64,000 nucleotides of DNA from Sphagnum compactum (GCA_965153455.1 OZ234493.1:13692213-13756212), one strand, 5' to 3'; shown: positions 1 to 12,495, counted from the stretch's first letter. A program made the numbers and translations. The notes: generated by a model not told the origin, from the sequence alone.

Positions 1-268
1 CTTTTGCGACACATAAATATTCAATGTTAAGCACTAAATTTTATGTTAATTTAAACTTTTTATTTACATTGTCATCATCAAGTGCCTCAATACATATTTC
101 AACATTATCATCATAATCATGAGCACTTTTATTGTAATGGGGATCTATCATGTTATTTTTTAACTTGATTTAATTTTGACATTCATATTTGCTTTGTTTC
201 ATCATTCTCTACATCTTTTGATTCTTTCCATTCATATAATATTGCAATGTTATTTATAGCACATTTAT

Positions 269-307
<39 letters not shown>

Positions 308-1040
308 GATACATGGCAATTAAAAATTTCCATCCATGCAGTATTTATTGAATGTTTTATATATTTGTAAATTCTCCAAGGCAAGAAAAAATTGCAAATA
401 AGATGTGCATAATTTTTGGGTTCACTTTTGGGCAAATCAATGGTATTTTATAACCTTGTATATTTGGGATGCAAGGGATACTATATTAATGTAGTGTATG
501 TGTGTGTTTTTGTGAATGGCTTTCTAAAAATCGATGATATTTTGTATTGTTAAATAAAAATATTTAGTAGCAAATTCATATGGGGAGATGTTTTGCAATT
601 CATGTGAACTATTTTGATAATTTATTCAAAAATTGAAAAATTATATATGTTGATGTATTTATATCTTATATATATTGAAAATTCATATGTGTTTTCATCT
701 TCACAAATTTCATCAAATGGGTTTTCTTGTTCAAGAACCCACATAGATAAACTATATCAAGGTATATTGGAGAAATAAACATTTTTTATATGATTGGACA
801 ATTTCATCAAATAACTAACAACTCTTGTTGTAAAAAATCTTGTTGAAAATCAATTGTATTTAATGAGCATATAATCAAATGATAATTTCTTTCTAAATGG
901 TCACTTGAAATGGTTTTAAGTCAATTTCTTCAATCTTTTAACGCCAATTTTCATTAATGAATACATATGTAATGTGTATGATGTTTTGGTAATGTGATCC
1001 ATTATATAATAAATTAATGCTTTGTCATAAATTTCCAAAA
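1..1040. other. AT-rich non-genic DNA with an (AT)n run
   Basis: No reading frame, RNA gene or element end is recognised. An uninterrupted AT dinucleotide run occupies about 271-303. The remainder is A/T-rich with short runs of T and A, like the inter-gene background elsewhere in the window. Confidence 0.6.
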
Positions 1041-1044
1041 GAAA

Positions 1045-2050
1045 TTATAATTTTAAGTCATTATTACAACCACAAGCATTCATAATCCCTGGATTAACAT
1101 TATTCAACCATGTATCGTTTGTTTTTATATGCAAAAGTCCATAACCATGTTCAAAATGTGTTTCTTGTATTAAAGTTTGGAGGAATCCATGATTACAAAT
1201 ATCCATTAAATTGTGAAATCCTTGTTCAAATTGACTATGGAAATTTATATCCTTCACATTAGGAGGCCTTGTTGTACATGGATGAATAGCTTGTTGATCC
1301 ATATATTGCTCAGTTTTAATTTGAGTTTGGTCAAAATTAAGAATATTTCAACTTATGATATTGTTCAAATGCTTTAATAGACCATTTCTAATTTTTTTCA
1401 TTTATCAAATTTTACACAAACTCATTTGGGTTTGGGGTATTTGCATTCCATAATAATACATGTATATGCAATGAACCATTCAAAGCCATTCATAACAACC
1501 ATACTAGGTTAGAATCTTCCCAAGAATTCCACAATTACTTTTTACAATCACTTGGGTGTTTTTATTAGCAAAGTAATGAATAAGTAGAAGTTGCATCCCC
1601 CAAAATATGAGCAAACATAGCTTGTGCCTTCAGACTCATAACTGCTAGTTTACTTCTTTCAAATTTATTTGACAATTTTTCATCATAGAATACATCAAGA
1701 TCTATAATTTTTCTCACTTAATAAACTAATAACTAGATTATGGACACATGCAAGATTCAATGTAAAAAATAATGTATGCATGCCAAAAACAATGTATCAT
1801 ATTGAAATCTTCTCTTTCCAAAGCTTGACTACTTCCAAAAGCTAGTAATGTTTGCTAAATGCTTTAATTGGACATAATAAACTTCTTGTGTTGGATTTAC
1901 TAAATATTGATTTTGGATTGTAAATGGCATCATTAAAATAAACTAATCGAATTGTATTCAAAAGAAGAAATTCTTTTTGAAAGGATGATCTTGATATGGT
2001 CAATTTTGCACCTAAACAAAATTGTCTGGGTTGCATGAGATTGAACATGA
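1045..2050 (-). pseudogene. Relic of a Helitron Rep/helicase-like protein
   Basis: Read on the minus strand, several frames joined by stops give fragments that look like the N-terminal part of Helitron-type Rep/helicase proteins. I see HIHVLLWNANTPNPNEF near 1490-1450, then a Cys/His-containing stretch (CTTRPPNVKDINFHSQFEQ), and WLNNVNPGIMNACGCNNDLK at about 1110-1051. In intact relatives the last segment precedes the block holding the rolling-circle Rep motifs. Here it ends in a stop and no helicase motifs follow. The frame is broken several times, so no product is expected. Assignment rests on family memory of these motifs, not on a search. It could be another transposon-borne helicase of the Pif1 type. 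Confidence 0.5.
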
Positions 2051-5000
2051 GAAAGGGGAATGAGTGGTATGAATATGAAATGTCATTTTGTTCTTGGAGT
2101 TGAAAAGACGATGATTGGACCCTAACCCTAACTTAGGACCCTAACCTTACTTAACCCTATGACTTGGAACCTCATAAAATTGTTAAATAGGTTCTTGACT
2201 GGCTTCGAGTCCATGCAAATATGCCTAGTTTGGTTCTAAGGCCAAGTCCACGTAGACTCATTGGGTCCAGTCCTTTGTTGGGTTAGAGTCTATGTAAACC
2301 CATGGGGTCCAGTTCTTATACCAAAACTCACACCTAGCCAAGAACCTAGAACTAGCCAACATTGGTGTTAACATATTTGTGGAACACTATTTTGACTTGA
2401 AAATTTACATAGTTGGTCCCTAGAGAAATTATTATTATGTGTATTCCGGTCTTCATTTTGCGAGTTGTATGTGACTAAATCAATTCATTTATCTCATATG
2501 TTCTCATGTTGAATGAGAAGCATGCAAGGTGAACTTAGAAAACATGAAATTTTATCTTGAAATCCAATGAAAATAGTGCACATTGATGAAGCATTTTGAG
2601 AAAGTGTTGGTTGGAAACCTTTCCAAACACAACCTTTTTCACTCACTTTGAGAAAAACATTTGGCAATATGTATATGTTTATGATAGGAGCAAAACCTTC
2701 TCTATTCCATAGTGATTTACAAGACCTAGTGACTAAAAAATGTTGCACATTGCAAACACACAACTACTTATAGTGCGACAATACGTGTCTAATATCAAAA
2801 CAAATTAGGTCATAGTTGTCGTCTTTAATTGCCTTCAGTTCTGGGGTCCAATTCGGGCATGATGTTAAAAAAAATCTTAGGTAGGATTGATGGTGGTTTA
2901 GGGTTTAGGGTTTAGGACCCCAACTATTAAGGACCCCAAACTCGTCACCAAAAAAGAAAAACTCCAGCACAAATGCTGAAATCACTACCAATGTATAACA
3001 AATGGTGAAAATTAATTAACCCATTACCACCTTAAAAGAACGGTGGCTCACCCTATATATATAGGTCTTGCTGTTGTTTTCCGAGGTGGAAACGAGCCCT
3101 ACCATAGAGTCCATTACTCACTATCAATGTCATTTGGAATGGACAGAACCATTAACCATTCCACAGTTACATTAATTATTATCAATTAGTTTGTTCATTC
3201 GTTACGTGTCATTATACAACCACATCAAAGACATTCACATAGTCCTATTTAGTTAATGGATGGACTAGTTTGCCATTGACAATTTAAATGAACTAAAAAC
3301 AAAGTTACAACTGGAGTCAGTCAACAGTCCTAATAAGCAACTGGTCTCCCAGTTGACCAGTTGTGACAGCCAACCAGCCAGCCATGCACACACAACTGGT
3401 TTCGAACTTTTCCAACTCCCAGCCTCTCTGACAAGCTCTCAAGGCAATCAATCAGTAATCCCAGCAACAAAAGGTTCACATGTTTCATATGCAAAAGAAG
3501 GCATCACAAACACGCTGGCCTTGCCAAATAGATAAAGATGTTGTACCTTTACCTACTGTGTCCACAGTCCGAACACCCAAAAAATCCGTTCCAATCTAAA
3601 CAGTCTAAACACTTTCACCAAAACAACCAGTTCATCTAATGTGAAACTGGTTTTAATAAGGTAAAATTTCCAAAAAAATCTGCTCCAATCTAAACAGTCT
3701 AAACACTTTCACCAAAAAAAACCAGTTCACCTAATGTGAAAACTGGTTTTAATAAGGTAAAATTTCCAAAAGTTGGATCGAATGCGATAGTCCCTATCCC
3801 TGTGGGCGCAGGGCCCAACAAATTTCCATTTCCCCATAAGTTACATGCACTCTGTTTACTGTTTACAATTTTACGTCCGTCTGGGACCAGAGAGTCCACT
3901 CACTCACTCACTCGCTCACATGTCAAAAATGATGACCTTATTAGAGCATCTCCACCTCACACAGACAAACAACTCCTTTATTTTAGAATAGAATAACGTC
4001 TAATGATTACTGTCCCCACCCACAAACGTCATAGAAGGCTCCTTTAAACACTCAAAGACCATTTATGTCTTTACATCTGGACGAGTAATAGTCACTCTCC
4101 AAATCCATACTAGAAAAAAGCTTTTAAAGGGGTTAAAATGACCACTGCAAAATGGACCATCAATACCGGAGAGGAGCAGGATTTGTGCTATCCTGCTGCA
4201 AGATTTACTGAAAAGGGGTGTTTGACGGTGTGGGGGTGGAGTTGCTCTTACAACACTCAGTTGCACACTATCATGCAGCAAACCAACGTCATGCACTTGA
4301 ACATGTGTTAAACAAGCCATTTTTAATGCAAGAACATAATATTAACATGTGTTTCATGCAATAACATTTTTGAACAATATCATTGTATCATAAGATGCTT
4401 GGAGTAGCATTCATTCCCCCTTTTTGGGCTCTTAAGCTCCTTTTTCTTTTCCTTTCATTTTTTTTTCCCCCTTTGATTTGGGTCTCTAGATCTCTTACTT
4501 GTGTTGACACCATGAGGTAAACTAGAATTTTGAAAAATCACCCACCCCTTAACATTAAACTCTCCCCCACAACCCCCCCCAAATTGTGGTGGAATGTGTA
4601 TGGTCACCACAAATTTCTTCCCCTTCATATGTTGAACTACCCTAAGTTTTTTTTTTAATGTTTGGGGTTTAGATTACAAATAGAAAAGTTAGGAAATTAA
4701 AAGAAAAAGGTCTCCCATGAATGGGCCACAATTTTTAATAACTTAATAATAAATTGTATTTTTGGTAATGTCACACAAAGTGTAAATAGGGAAAATAGGT
4801 GAATTTCTAGTTGATTCTCCCATTGGTTAAAAATGAGTTGCTTAAACTAGGACTAGGGGGCTTTTTACTATTTTTAACATCAAAAATTTATCCAAATTTT
4901 CTCAAAATTAGAAAAATTAGCAAAACAATTACACTAGATTTTAAAAATCCCCCTTTTTTGGGGCCCAAAAAACCACAAAAAAATTTGTGGGAAAAAAAAT

Positions 5001-5080
5001 TACATTGGCCCTTAGGACCCCCTAAGGAAAAAGGTTTCTAAAAACGATGATTATTATTTCACTGTAATGTTTAACTGTCG
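2051..5080. other. Non-genic, AT-rich with telomere-like runs and small repeats
   Basis: No convincing coding exon. About 2119-2157 carries CCCTAACC-like runs and 2897-2916 carries nearly three TTTAGGG units, the plant telomere repeat, as short interstitial copies. The 3300-3420 part repeats AACTGGT words. Homopolymer T and C tracts occur at 4450-4580. Short open frames here lack family similarity and are treated as chance. Confidence 0.5.
3590..3776. repeat. Tandem duplication, 94-bp period, two copies
   Basis: A unit starting TCCAATCTAAACAGTCTAAA begins at 3590 and again at 3684, and both copies end in the same TTAATAAGGTAAAATTTCC segment. The copies differ by a few substitutions and small indels. 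Each holds an inverted repeat with ACCAGTT-CAC facing GTG-AACTGGT around a 5-base loop (CTAAT), so each copy could fold into a short hairpin. The same AACTGGT word recurs upstream at 3300-3410. Confidence 0.85.
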
Positions 5081-5360
5081 ATTATACGCAATTGGAACGA
5101 CATCCGAAATGACGCGCTAGTCGATTATATGCCATCTGGAACGTCGTCTGCAATCATGCGCGAGAAACAGCTGCTCGCGCAGATGTCGCCGCGTGCGCGC
5201 TTGCGTGCGTGCGTCTGTTTTTGTCTGCGAGAAGTACGTCTCGAGTGGCATTGTCGAGCGCGGGCGGGATTCTTCTCACGAGCTTCCACAACCAAATCCG
5301 TCAAACAATTTGGTCTTCAGTCATCTTCCGCTAGACTCTCCCATTCGACGTCCGCCCATG

Positions 5361-5370
5361 TATAAAAAGA
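5361..5370 (+). promoter_or_regulatory. TATA box of the peroxidase gene
   Basis: TATAAAAAGA lies in a GC- and CpG-rich stretch (about 5090-5480) that contrasts with the AT-rich surroundings, about 328 bases before the peroxidase ATG. A transcript starting about 30 bases downstream would have a leader of about 300 nt. Small upstream ATGs are present in that leader. Confidence 0.6.
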
Positions 5371-5688
5371 GAACCCGAGCAGCTCCGTCTCATCAGCAAT
5401 TGTGCAACAACATCGAGCAAAGTTCACTTCTTCCTTGGAAGCCTGATCGATCTCCTGCTGTGTGCAGCAAACATATTCGTAAAACAGCTCGGCAATCGGA
5501 TGTGTAGTCGAGTACTCAGGAAATTGGGGAATGTATATTTAGGTGTGTAGTCAAGTACTTGCCAGAGCTTTCGAACAAGCGCAGGAGCTGCGGAATTGAG
5601 ATTTCGGTTTCAGCTTTGGTGTAGTGCGTACAGCAGCTAGCAGCTAGTGCAGCATTCCAGCGAGCAGTTATCTAGCAATAGAACAGAT

Positions 5689-7087
5689 ATGGAGGGAAGG
5701 AAGCTGTCAATGGGGATCATCGGCAGCCACCTGCAAGCCGCAGCTATTGTTGTAGTGGTGATGGTGATGGCGTTGATGACAGACGCAGCTAGCACTAGTA
5801 AAGTATCGCCATTGAAGGTGGGGTTCTACGCGACCTCGTGTCCATCAGCAGAGTCTTTGATACAGAGAGCGACGCAAGCGAAATTTAATGTCGACAAGAC
5901 CATCACCGCTGGTCTCCTTCGTATCTTCTTTCACGACTGCTTTGTTCAGGTACTAAGATTGCAGCAGCAGCTACACTTACTTTGGCATTGCCATTCACGA
6001 GTCTGAGGATTCACAATTAAGTACGCATAATTTGATGAACTGCAACTGCTGCATAGACTCGAGGTTCTTGCAGCACCGCGTGCAGCTCTGAATGACTGAT
6101 TAATCTTCTTGCCCGGATGCTATGATCATGTTTGTTGCAGGGGTGCGATGCATCGAATCTAATCAAGAGCACGGCAACCAACAAGGCGGAGTTGGATGCG
6201 GTACCCAACCTCACACTGCACGGAATGGATCTGATCGATACAGCCAAAGCCGCTGTCGAGGAAGCTTGCCCCGGAGTTGTCTCCTGCGCCGATATCATTG
6301 CCCTCGCCACTCGCGACGCCGTCGTCATTGTAAGTATTTCTAGATTCAATCTTTCCACCTTCTTGAATCCACGATCAGCTACCTTGCAGCAGTACGATGC
6401 CACGAGATGATATCACCGCAAGCTCGCAATTTTTTATCTCATGATCATCAGCTTTATACTGATCATACTCGCGGCCGTTGATCATGACTGTTGCAGGCCG
6501 GGGGAGAGACTTACGCAGTGCCGACAGGGAGAAGAGACAGCCGTGTGTCGCTAGCATCTTCAGTGAATTTACCAGGTCCCGGCTTCAGCGTGGCTTCTGC
6601 GGCTGCTGCATTCCGAGGACGCGGCCTCGACATCACGGACATGGTCACTCTCTTGGGAGCTCACACAGTGGGAGGCGCACACTGCGAATTCTTTTACAAC
6701 CGTCTCTACAATTTCAATGGGACCGATGGTCTCCAAGACCCCAGTATGGCAGAGACCTTGGCAGCATCCTTGAAAGCCGCATGCCCCATGAAATCCGTGA
6801 CTAGCAGGTATCTAGAGGGCAAGACTACAGTGGCGATCGACCAAGGTACCGAGTTCGTCTTCGACAAGAGCTACTATCATCAGCTACAACACAACCATGG
6901 CGTCTTGCAAATCGACCAGGAGCTCACTCACGATCCCACCACTTCACCCATTGTGAAGTCTCTCGCTAAGGGCTCAGCTACCCACTTCAGCAGCAGCTTC
7001 GGAAATGCAATCGTGAAAATGGGTAACATCGGGGTGCTCACCGGCTCACAAGGCGAAATCCGCAGAATCTGTTCCAAAATCAACTAG
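5689..7087 (+). CDS. Class III secretory peroxidase, three exons
   Basis: Exons 5689-5949, 6141-6329 and 6497-7087 join to a 346-residue protein; both introns are GT-AG and in phase 0. The first lies at the position common in this family, right after the distal FFHDCFVQ motif. Residues 1-34 look like a signal peptide with a long Val/Met/Ala core. Visible landmarks are the distal catalytic Arg78 and His82, GCDAS at 88-92, [29 protein letters not shown] at 157-166, and the proximal haem ligand His206 in [12 protein letters not shown]. Conserved Cys residues for the disulfides are present. Length and layout match active plant peroxidases, which use H2O2 to oxidise phenolics in the wall or apoplast. 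I chose the ATG at 5689 because it directly precedes the signal peptide; the frame upstream has no other ATG. The substrate cannot be told. Confidence 0.95.
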
Positions 7088-8130
7088 AAACAACACAAAA
7101 CCCAACACCAAGTTCTTGGTGGTGATCAACTCTTGAAGAACCACCACCCTTCATCACTTCACCATAGACAAATTTGGGATTTTTTTGTAGAACAAGAATC
7201 CACAACCATTCTTTTGTACAGTCCACTAGACACACAACATCATTCTTTGGCAAAATCATGCCCCCCAAAAACATCTCTTGCACAAATTCTGAAGTCATAA
7301 CAATTCTGAGCATGAGATTCAGCTGCTGTCCATAGCTGCAGAATTGTGCACTAGAAAAGTAGCTTAATCTTTGGGGATCTTCGAATCCCCTGAACATGTG
7401 TATGAAAGTATTGGATCATCAAATCCCTTGTACATTTTACATTTCTAAGAAAACCCATTCCTTTACACATGCAAAGGGTCTGAATATAGATCCTTTCAAA
7501 TTTTCAGCTCCTCCACTCAAATTATCATTGGCCTCGTGACAAGAGCCTCAAATCTGGACGAGTCTATACTCAAACCCTCCTTGGTACAAAATGGTTATAA
7601 AGGAGGGAACATCACACTTTATTCATTTGATTATATTGACCCAATTTGATATCCTCCCACCATTCATCTATCCATCCATGGCAGTGCAAATTTTACTTTT
7701 GTTTAGGGGTCGAAATTTATGAAAATGTCAAATATTATGTAGTTGTCACTAGTGTTGGGTGGTTATGTAGATAGCGAGTAATAATCAACGATTTCGGTTC
7801 CAAATTTTGAATACCTTACCCTAACCTTGATCTCTATTTAAATACCTAGACAAGGACCTTACCCTAAGACCTGCCCCATCTTAGGATTCAAGTTCAACCT
7901 CGGAACTTGATGACCGTTGATTTCACAATATTTTTAAGACCTTGCACTAGTGGGTATCTTTAAAAATTTCAAGGTTTTGGTTTGTTTTTTCAACCTTAAG
8001 GTTTAGAGTTCTGTTTCCTTTTGCCACACATCGCATTCCATCCCTCCTTTCATGGTAAGCTTTTTTTTTGGTGTGATAATGACCCCCTCCTTCTTACTTT
8101 TTTCTTTCCTTTCTCCTCTTTGTTTATTCA
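7088..8130. other. Peroxidase 3' region and AT-rich spacer
   Basis: The first 300-400 bases are presumably 3' UTR of the peroxidase. The rest is AT-rich, without clear exons. I looked here for the missing N-terminal half of the membrane protein that follows and saw none. Confidence 0.4.
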
Positions 8131-8908
8131 TTACAATGATTGGGGAATCATTCTTGTGACAGCAGTAGGAACACTGCTGGCTTTGGTTACAGGCATGTTA
8201 CCGCAGTGGCGTTTTGAAAAATGGGCATGTCGAAGGAAGACTGAAAAGGTGGTGATTCTCACTGGTGGGAATGGCACAAGGCATGTAATGGTCATTATTG
8301 GTGCTGGCAAAGGACTGGATCTTGAGGATCTGGGAGTTGGAGAAAGCCCAAGGATGAGGCAACGAACTGAGCACGGCAACCGGCTTGCAAGAAGGGAACA
8401 TGACAAGGATGGGAATGTTATGAAGGACTTAGAAGGCAAAGAAAAAAAGAAGATCTTGATGCTTTGTGGTGTGCCTGTCTCATTCTGGATAACCCAGGTT
8501 TCATGCTTGATACTAGCATTTCTGTGGATTGTGTTTCTCATCACAGTTGCAGGGCTGAAGCAGAACACATGGTACCTACTTGCAATTGGAGGACTTGGCA
8601 TGATCCAGAATGTAGTGGTTGCAGGGGCGAGTCGGGGACCAAGCACAATGGGCATTCACTTGAAGCCAATCAAGATAATTGAGCGACTCAAGGTCATGGA
8701 TGCATCGATGGATCTTGAATCATACCGGAGAGATTGTGGGAGGTCTTTGCTTCCTGAATTCTTCAATGGGAAGTTAAGACCTGCAGAAGAAAAATGGTGG
8801 GATGGTGACACAGAACAGTATGAGAGAGTCAGGCGTGAGCAAAGACCTACCAGCTTGCCAGAAGAGAATCTGCCTGTGTTACCTGCGGGAAATGACCAAC
8901 AAGTATGA
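8131..8908 (+). pseudogene. 5'-truncated fungal-like three-helix membrane protein
   Basis: An open frame of about 260 codons ends at a stop at 8908 but has no ATG near its beginning; the upstream frame opens only from a TTG at 8021. The sequence resembles the C-terminal part of a family of uncharacterised membrane proteins that I know mainly from ascomycete fungi. It has a hydrophobic helix (WGIILVTAVGTLLALVTG), then EKWACRR and GNGTRHVMVIIGAGKGLDLE. Two further helices follow (FWITQVSCLILAFLWIVFLI and TWYLLAIGGLGMIQNVVVAG), then a soluble tail with GIHLKPI and LLPEFFNGKLRPAEE. Possible acceptor sites lie near 8162. Either upstream exons are far away or diverged, or this is a 3' fragment. The long intact frame with better GC content than its flanks argues that decay is recent or absent. 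Function unknown. Confidence 0.6.
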
Positions 8909-11180
8909 GATATGATGGTCCTTCCACATCACTCTCATGTGGTATGACATGTGGCATTTGGATATGGTTTATACAGTTTTCCATATCATTGTGATTGTAA
9001 AGTCAGGCAGTTTTTTTGTATGCTACTTCAGACATTTCCATTTGTGTGCCATTTGGTTTCTATCTATTCTTGAAAGTCAGGTTAGTTCTTTTGTTAGTAG
9101 TGGACATTTGTATGCATGATCTTTTTGACAGTATACCTTGAGCTCAACTTGGTTAATTACTACTGTAATAGCTTTTCAGGCTCAGCATAATTATATTATT
9201 TTTGTAAATTCTGAATTTTTAAGAAATAATTTGGTTGAAACAGAAATTCAATGAAATAAATTATTACCAGACTACTCAACCACAATAGTGAAGTATGGGA
9301 ATAGGCCTATATTTTTTGACATAATACCAGCTGAAAATTTTGTAAAGTGTTTTTTCAACTGCTAAGTGGATTTTGAAAAATAAAATAATTATAGACATCA
9401 CAGATGGCATACACAGATGGTTCTAAATAAGTATTGGTTTTCATATGGCCTTCTCTGCCTCTTTTTAGTGGGATTACAACACACAATTGGCAGGCCTTCT
9501 TGGGTCCACCTGACATAACCATTGTTCAAAATCCACATGCTCATTGTGCAAATCATGAAAACTATTATGTTATGGAGCGTGCCTGCTGCATGCCATTGAG
9601 CTCATTTAGCTGCCAGTTGAGAAATTTTGGCAAGCTCAGAGGCACCTCACCAGGCACAATTGCCTGTACTTGGCATGATCCACAACACAAAATATTCAGG
9701 CCACCATTGTCGTAGTTTTTGTTGTTGTCTGATCTACAGCTCTTGCAGATTTCCCTGAAACCCTCATGATTGATTCTTAATAGGAAGGGACCATGTTGTG
9801 TGATGCATGCCTCAACGCATTCATATGCCTTGTGTGTATTTTAGTTGTGTTGTGGATTTTGCTTTAGGAGTCTTGACATGAGCAATGTCCCATATTTACA
9901 ACCAAGGTGCTTTGAGCCCTTTTTCTGACTTATGTGTACAGGCTTGTTTATCCCACAGGCTTAATTTTTCTTATTTGATACTAGATGATGATCTGCAACG
10001 TTCTGCAGATAGTAGAGAGTTGGGAGACCAAGAAGTTCACTTTGTGACGTGCATTTGAATGGAACATCACCATGTGTGACAGGCTTTAAAACAAATGTTT
10101 GGTGACCTTACATGTCTTTGTGGGGCCCTCTGCAAATCACATTGATGTTTCTGAATTGTGCTCCAACATGCTTTCAATCATCCATAGGAGATGTTTTTTT
10201 TTCAATTTTGTAGTTTTGAAACTTTGGCAAATTCTTCCAGATTTTTGGCAAATTTTTTCAAGTTTACACTACAAAATAAAGTACAAAATTTTCCAATTCT
10301 TTTTGTAGCCACAGTGTGAAAATTCACCAAAAAAAACTATTATTTAGGAAAATGTACAAAAAGTGGCAATCATCATTAGGGGAATTTAGCCAAATGTGGC
10401 AATAAACAAAATGTAAAGCTCAAATCTTTAATCATCCTTCTATATTTCTGGCTACTTACTGGAAACCAAATCTAGAAATCTGGCAAGTTTTTACTGTTTT
10501 TTTCATTTCTGGCTACTGAAACCCTAAAACACACTTCATTTTCAAGTTTTAATTTCGAACTTTTGGCAACATTTTGCCAGTAAAAAAAGGATGATTCTGA
10601 TGCTATGGTGTACATGCGCTGTGCCATACAAATGGCTAATTGACTTGATTTGCACGTCTAGGCCTGAGTATAAGCGAGTTGAAGGTTTTCAATTTAAGTA
10701 TACACAGCAGGCCACATGTCTTGATGGGAAACTTTGAATCCAGGCCATGGGTTGCATTGCTGGCTGCAAAGGCAACAGGGACTGAACAGTTGAACAACTT
10801 TTGATGGATTGTGCAGCATCCAAAATTTGCTAAGGGTGAGGAGCATTCTGAGAAGGGGAGGGAGAATTTTCAACAACTGCAATGGCAATGCACAACAGTT
10901 TCAGTTTAGTTCAAGAGCTCAATTGAATAGCTAAAGATTATGACTGCTTAAAGAGGGTGAATGCATCCATTTACACAGATCATATGATTCGGCTTTGAGT
11001 TAGACATGCATGTCAGGGTAGTAGCCTTTTTCATATGTAAACGAAATTGTGGGAGGATTAGAGGATTGTTCAACAGGATTTCCACATGCAATGTGATTGC
11101 TTGTGGGGATGTCACGATTTCCTGACAATCTGGGATTTCCTGACAATCTGGGAAAGGGCAGAAGGCATTAGCAATATCAC
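8909..11180. other. Non-genic spacer, moderately AT-rich
   Basis: Beginning probably includes the 3' UTR of the preceding frame. Short open frames at 9434-9715 and 10694-10888 show no recognisable domain. Part of it (10200-10580) belongs to a dispersed repeat described separately. Confidence 0.4.
10200..10580 (+). repeat. Dispersed repeat, copy 1 (second copy near 17090-17370)
   Basis: Shares ordered words with 17090-17370: TTTAGCCAAATGTGGC versus TTTAGCCAAATTTGGC, CATCCTTCTA followed by CATTT-rich text, TTTCTGGCTA, and GCCAG followed by AAAAAAGG. The match is patchy, so the pair is an old, diverged repeat. No coding potential is seen. Confidence 0.5.
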
Positions 11181-11197
11181 AAGATATCCAGCGGGAA

Positions 11198-11232
11198 GGG
11201 CTGGAGTGAACCAGCAGCCACCAATGCACCAG
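11198..11232 (-). repeat. Dispersed repeat containing TGGTGCATTGGTGGCTGC, minus copy
   Basis: The reverse complement reads AACTGGTGCATTGGTGGC followed by TGCTGGTTCACTCC and matches 16118-16152 on the plus strand almost base for base. A weaker copy lies at 54800-54865. Similarity extends into TTCATCC-AAAAC-type sequence on the other side. The core includes GGTTCACTC, faintly like a pol III B box, but no full tRNA-like fold is visible. Confidence 0.7.
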
Positions 11233-11551
11233 TTCAGGATGAGGCCGTTCAAGCCGTTTTGGGGATGAATCAAAAACACATCCTCTTCCCCTGCCCAGGG
11301 ATTTTTCAGCCCCTTTTTCTGCCCCAAAATTTTCCCCTCCTACCTACTTCCCCCCCTCCTACCTCCCTCACCTCATTTCCTGTGCACTCCATCTCCTAAG
11401 CTTGGGAGAGCTCCCGAGCTTGAGTAGCACAAACCTTTGAAGAGATGTAGACACAAGGCTTGAGGAAGGTGGAGAGCTCAACGTTGAAGGAATGTGAAGA
11501 GGAGAAAGCAAGAGGAGCATTTCATCCCAAATGCAGAAGTGAGAGAAGAAA

Positions 11552-12290
11552 GGTAAGCTCCCTCCCTTCTCTGCATTTTTTTTTTCTGTGGTTTTTTTTT
11601 CTTCGTGTTTTTTTTTTTTTTCTTTTGTTTGAGAAGAAGAAGATGCCAAGAGAAAGCGCTTGAAATGAAAGGGCACAAGCAGGAGGGCAAAAGCAGGAGA
11701 GGGTAGAGCGGGAGCTTGAAGGTAAGCTCCCTCCCTTCTTTGCATTTTTTTTCTTCTTTATGGTTTTTTTTTTCTTTGTGTTTTTATTCTTTTCTTTTGC
11801 TTGAGAAGAAGAAAATGCAAGGAAAAAGCGCTTGAAACGGAAGTGCAAAAGCGAAAAGGCAGAAGTAGGAGCCAAAATGAGAGGGCAGAGCAGGAGCTTG
11901 AAAGTAAGCTCCCTCCCTTTTCTGCATATTTTTTCTTCTCCATGGTTCTTTTTTCTTTGTGTTTTTTTTTTTCCTTCTGTTTGAGAAGAAGAAGATGCCA
12001 GGAGAAAACACTTGAAATGGAAATGCAAAAGTGGAAGGGCAGAAGCGGGAACCAAAAGTGAGAGGGTAGAGCAAGAGCTTGAAGGTAAACTCCCTCCCTT
12101 CTCTGCATATTTTTTCTTCTCTATGGTTTTTTTTCTTTGTGTTTTTTTTTTCTTCTGCTTGAGAAGAAGAAGATGCCAAGAGAAAGCAATTGAAACGAAA
12201 GTGCAAAGGCGGGAGGGCAAAAGTGGGAGCCAAAAATGAGAGGGCAAAATGGGAGCTTGAATGTAAGCTCCCTCCTTTCTTTTGATTTTT
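11552..12290. repeat. Tandem array of about 178-bp exon/intron-like units
   Basis: Four full units and a partial fifth start at about 11552, 11721, 11903, 12084 and 12262 (periods 169, 182, 181 and 178). Each unit begins with GTAAGCTCCCTCCC, a good plant 5' splice site followed by pyrimidines. It then has a T-rich tract of about 70 bases ending TTTGAG or CTTGAG, and a purine-rich segment beginning AAGAAGAAGATGC and ending GAGCTTGAAG just before the next GTAAG. The purine segments measure 88, 98, 99 and 99 bases. An upstream purine-rich segment (about 11460-11551) also ends at a GTAAG. This looks like a duplicated exon plus intron, but no frame stays open through all units. Confidence 0.8.
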
Positions 12291-12330
12291 TTTTTGTTGT
12301 TTTCTTGTGTGTTTTATTTTATTTGTGTTT

Positions 12331-12495
12331 GAAAAGAAGAAGACAACGACAATGTGCCATCATCTTCTTCTATGGTGGTGTTGTAGAAAAGAAGAAGACA
12401 ATGGCAATGTGCCGACGTCTTCTTCTATGGTGGTGTTCCAATGAAGAAGGCAATGGCAACTTGTTGCCATCGCTTTCTTCTTTGGTGGTGTTAAG
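12331..12495. repeat. Tandem array, about 55-bp period, three copies
   Basis: Three units start at about 12331, 12386 and 12438. Each has GAAGAAG(A/G)CAA, then CAATGTGCC or a variant, then TCTTCTTCTATGGTGGTGTT. Within a unit GAAGAAGAC faces GTCTTCTTC, so each copy is itself an inverted repeat. It follows the 178-bp array directly. Confidence 0.75.

Noticed and set aside
2897-2916. True telomere end
   Set aside because: Only about three units, inside ordinary sequence; treated as a short interstitial run.
5193-5507. 104-codon plus frame before the peroxidase
   Set aside because: It spans the TATA box and predicted transcription start, so it cannot be translated from the main transcript; composition-driven.
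11522-12247. 241-codon minus frame rich in Lys and Ser
   Set aside because: It is the translation of the T-rich/purine-rich tandem units in reverse; neighbouring frames give similar products and no family is recognised.
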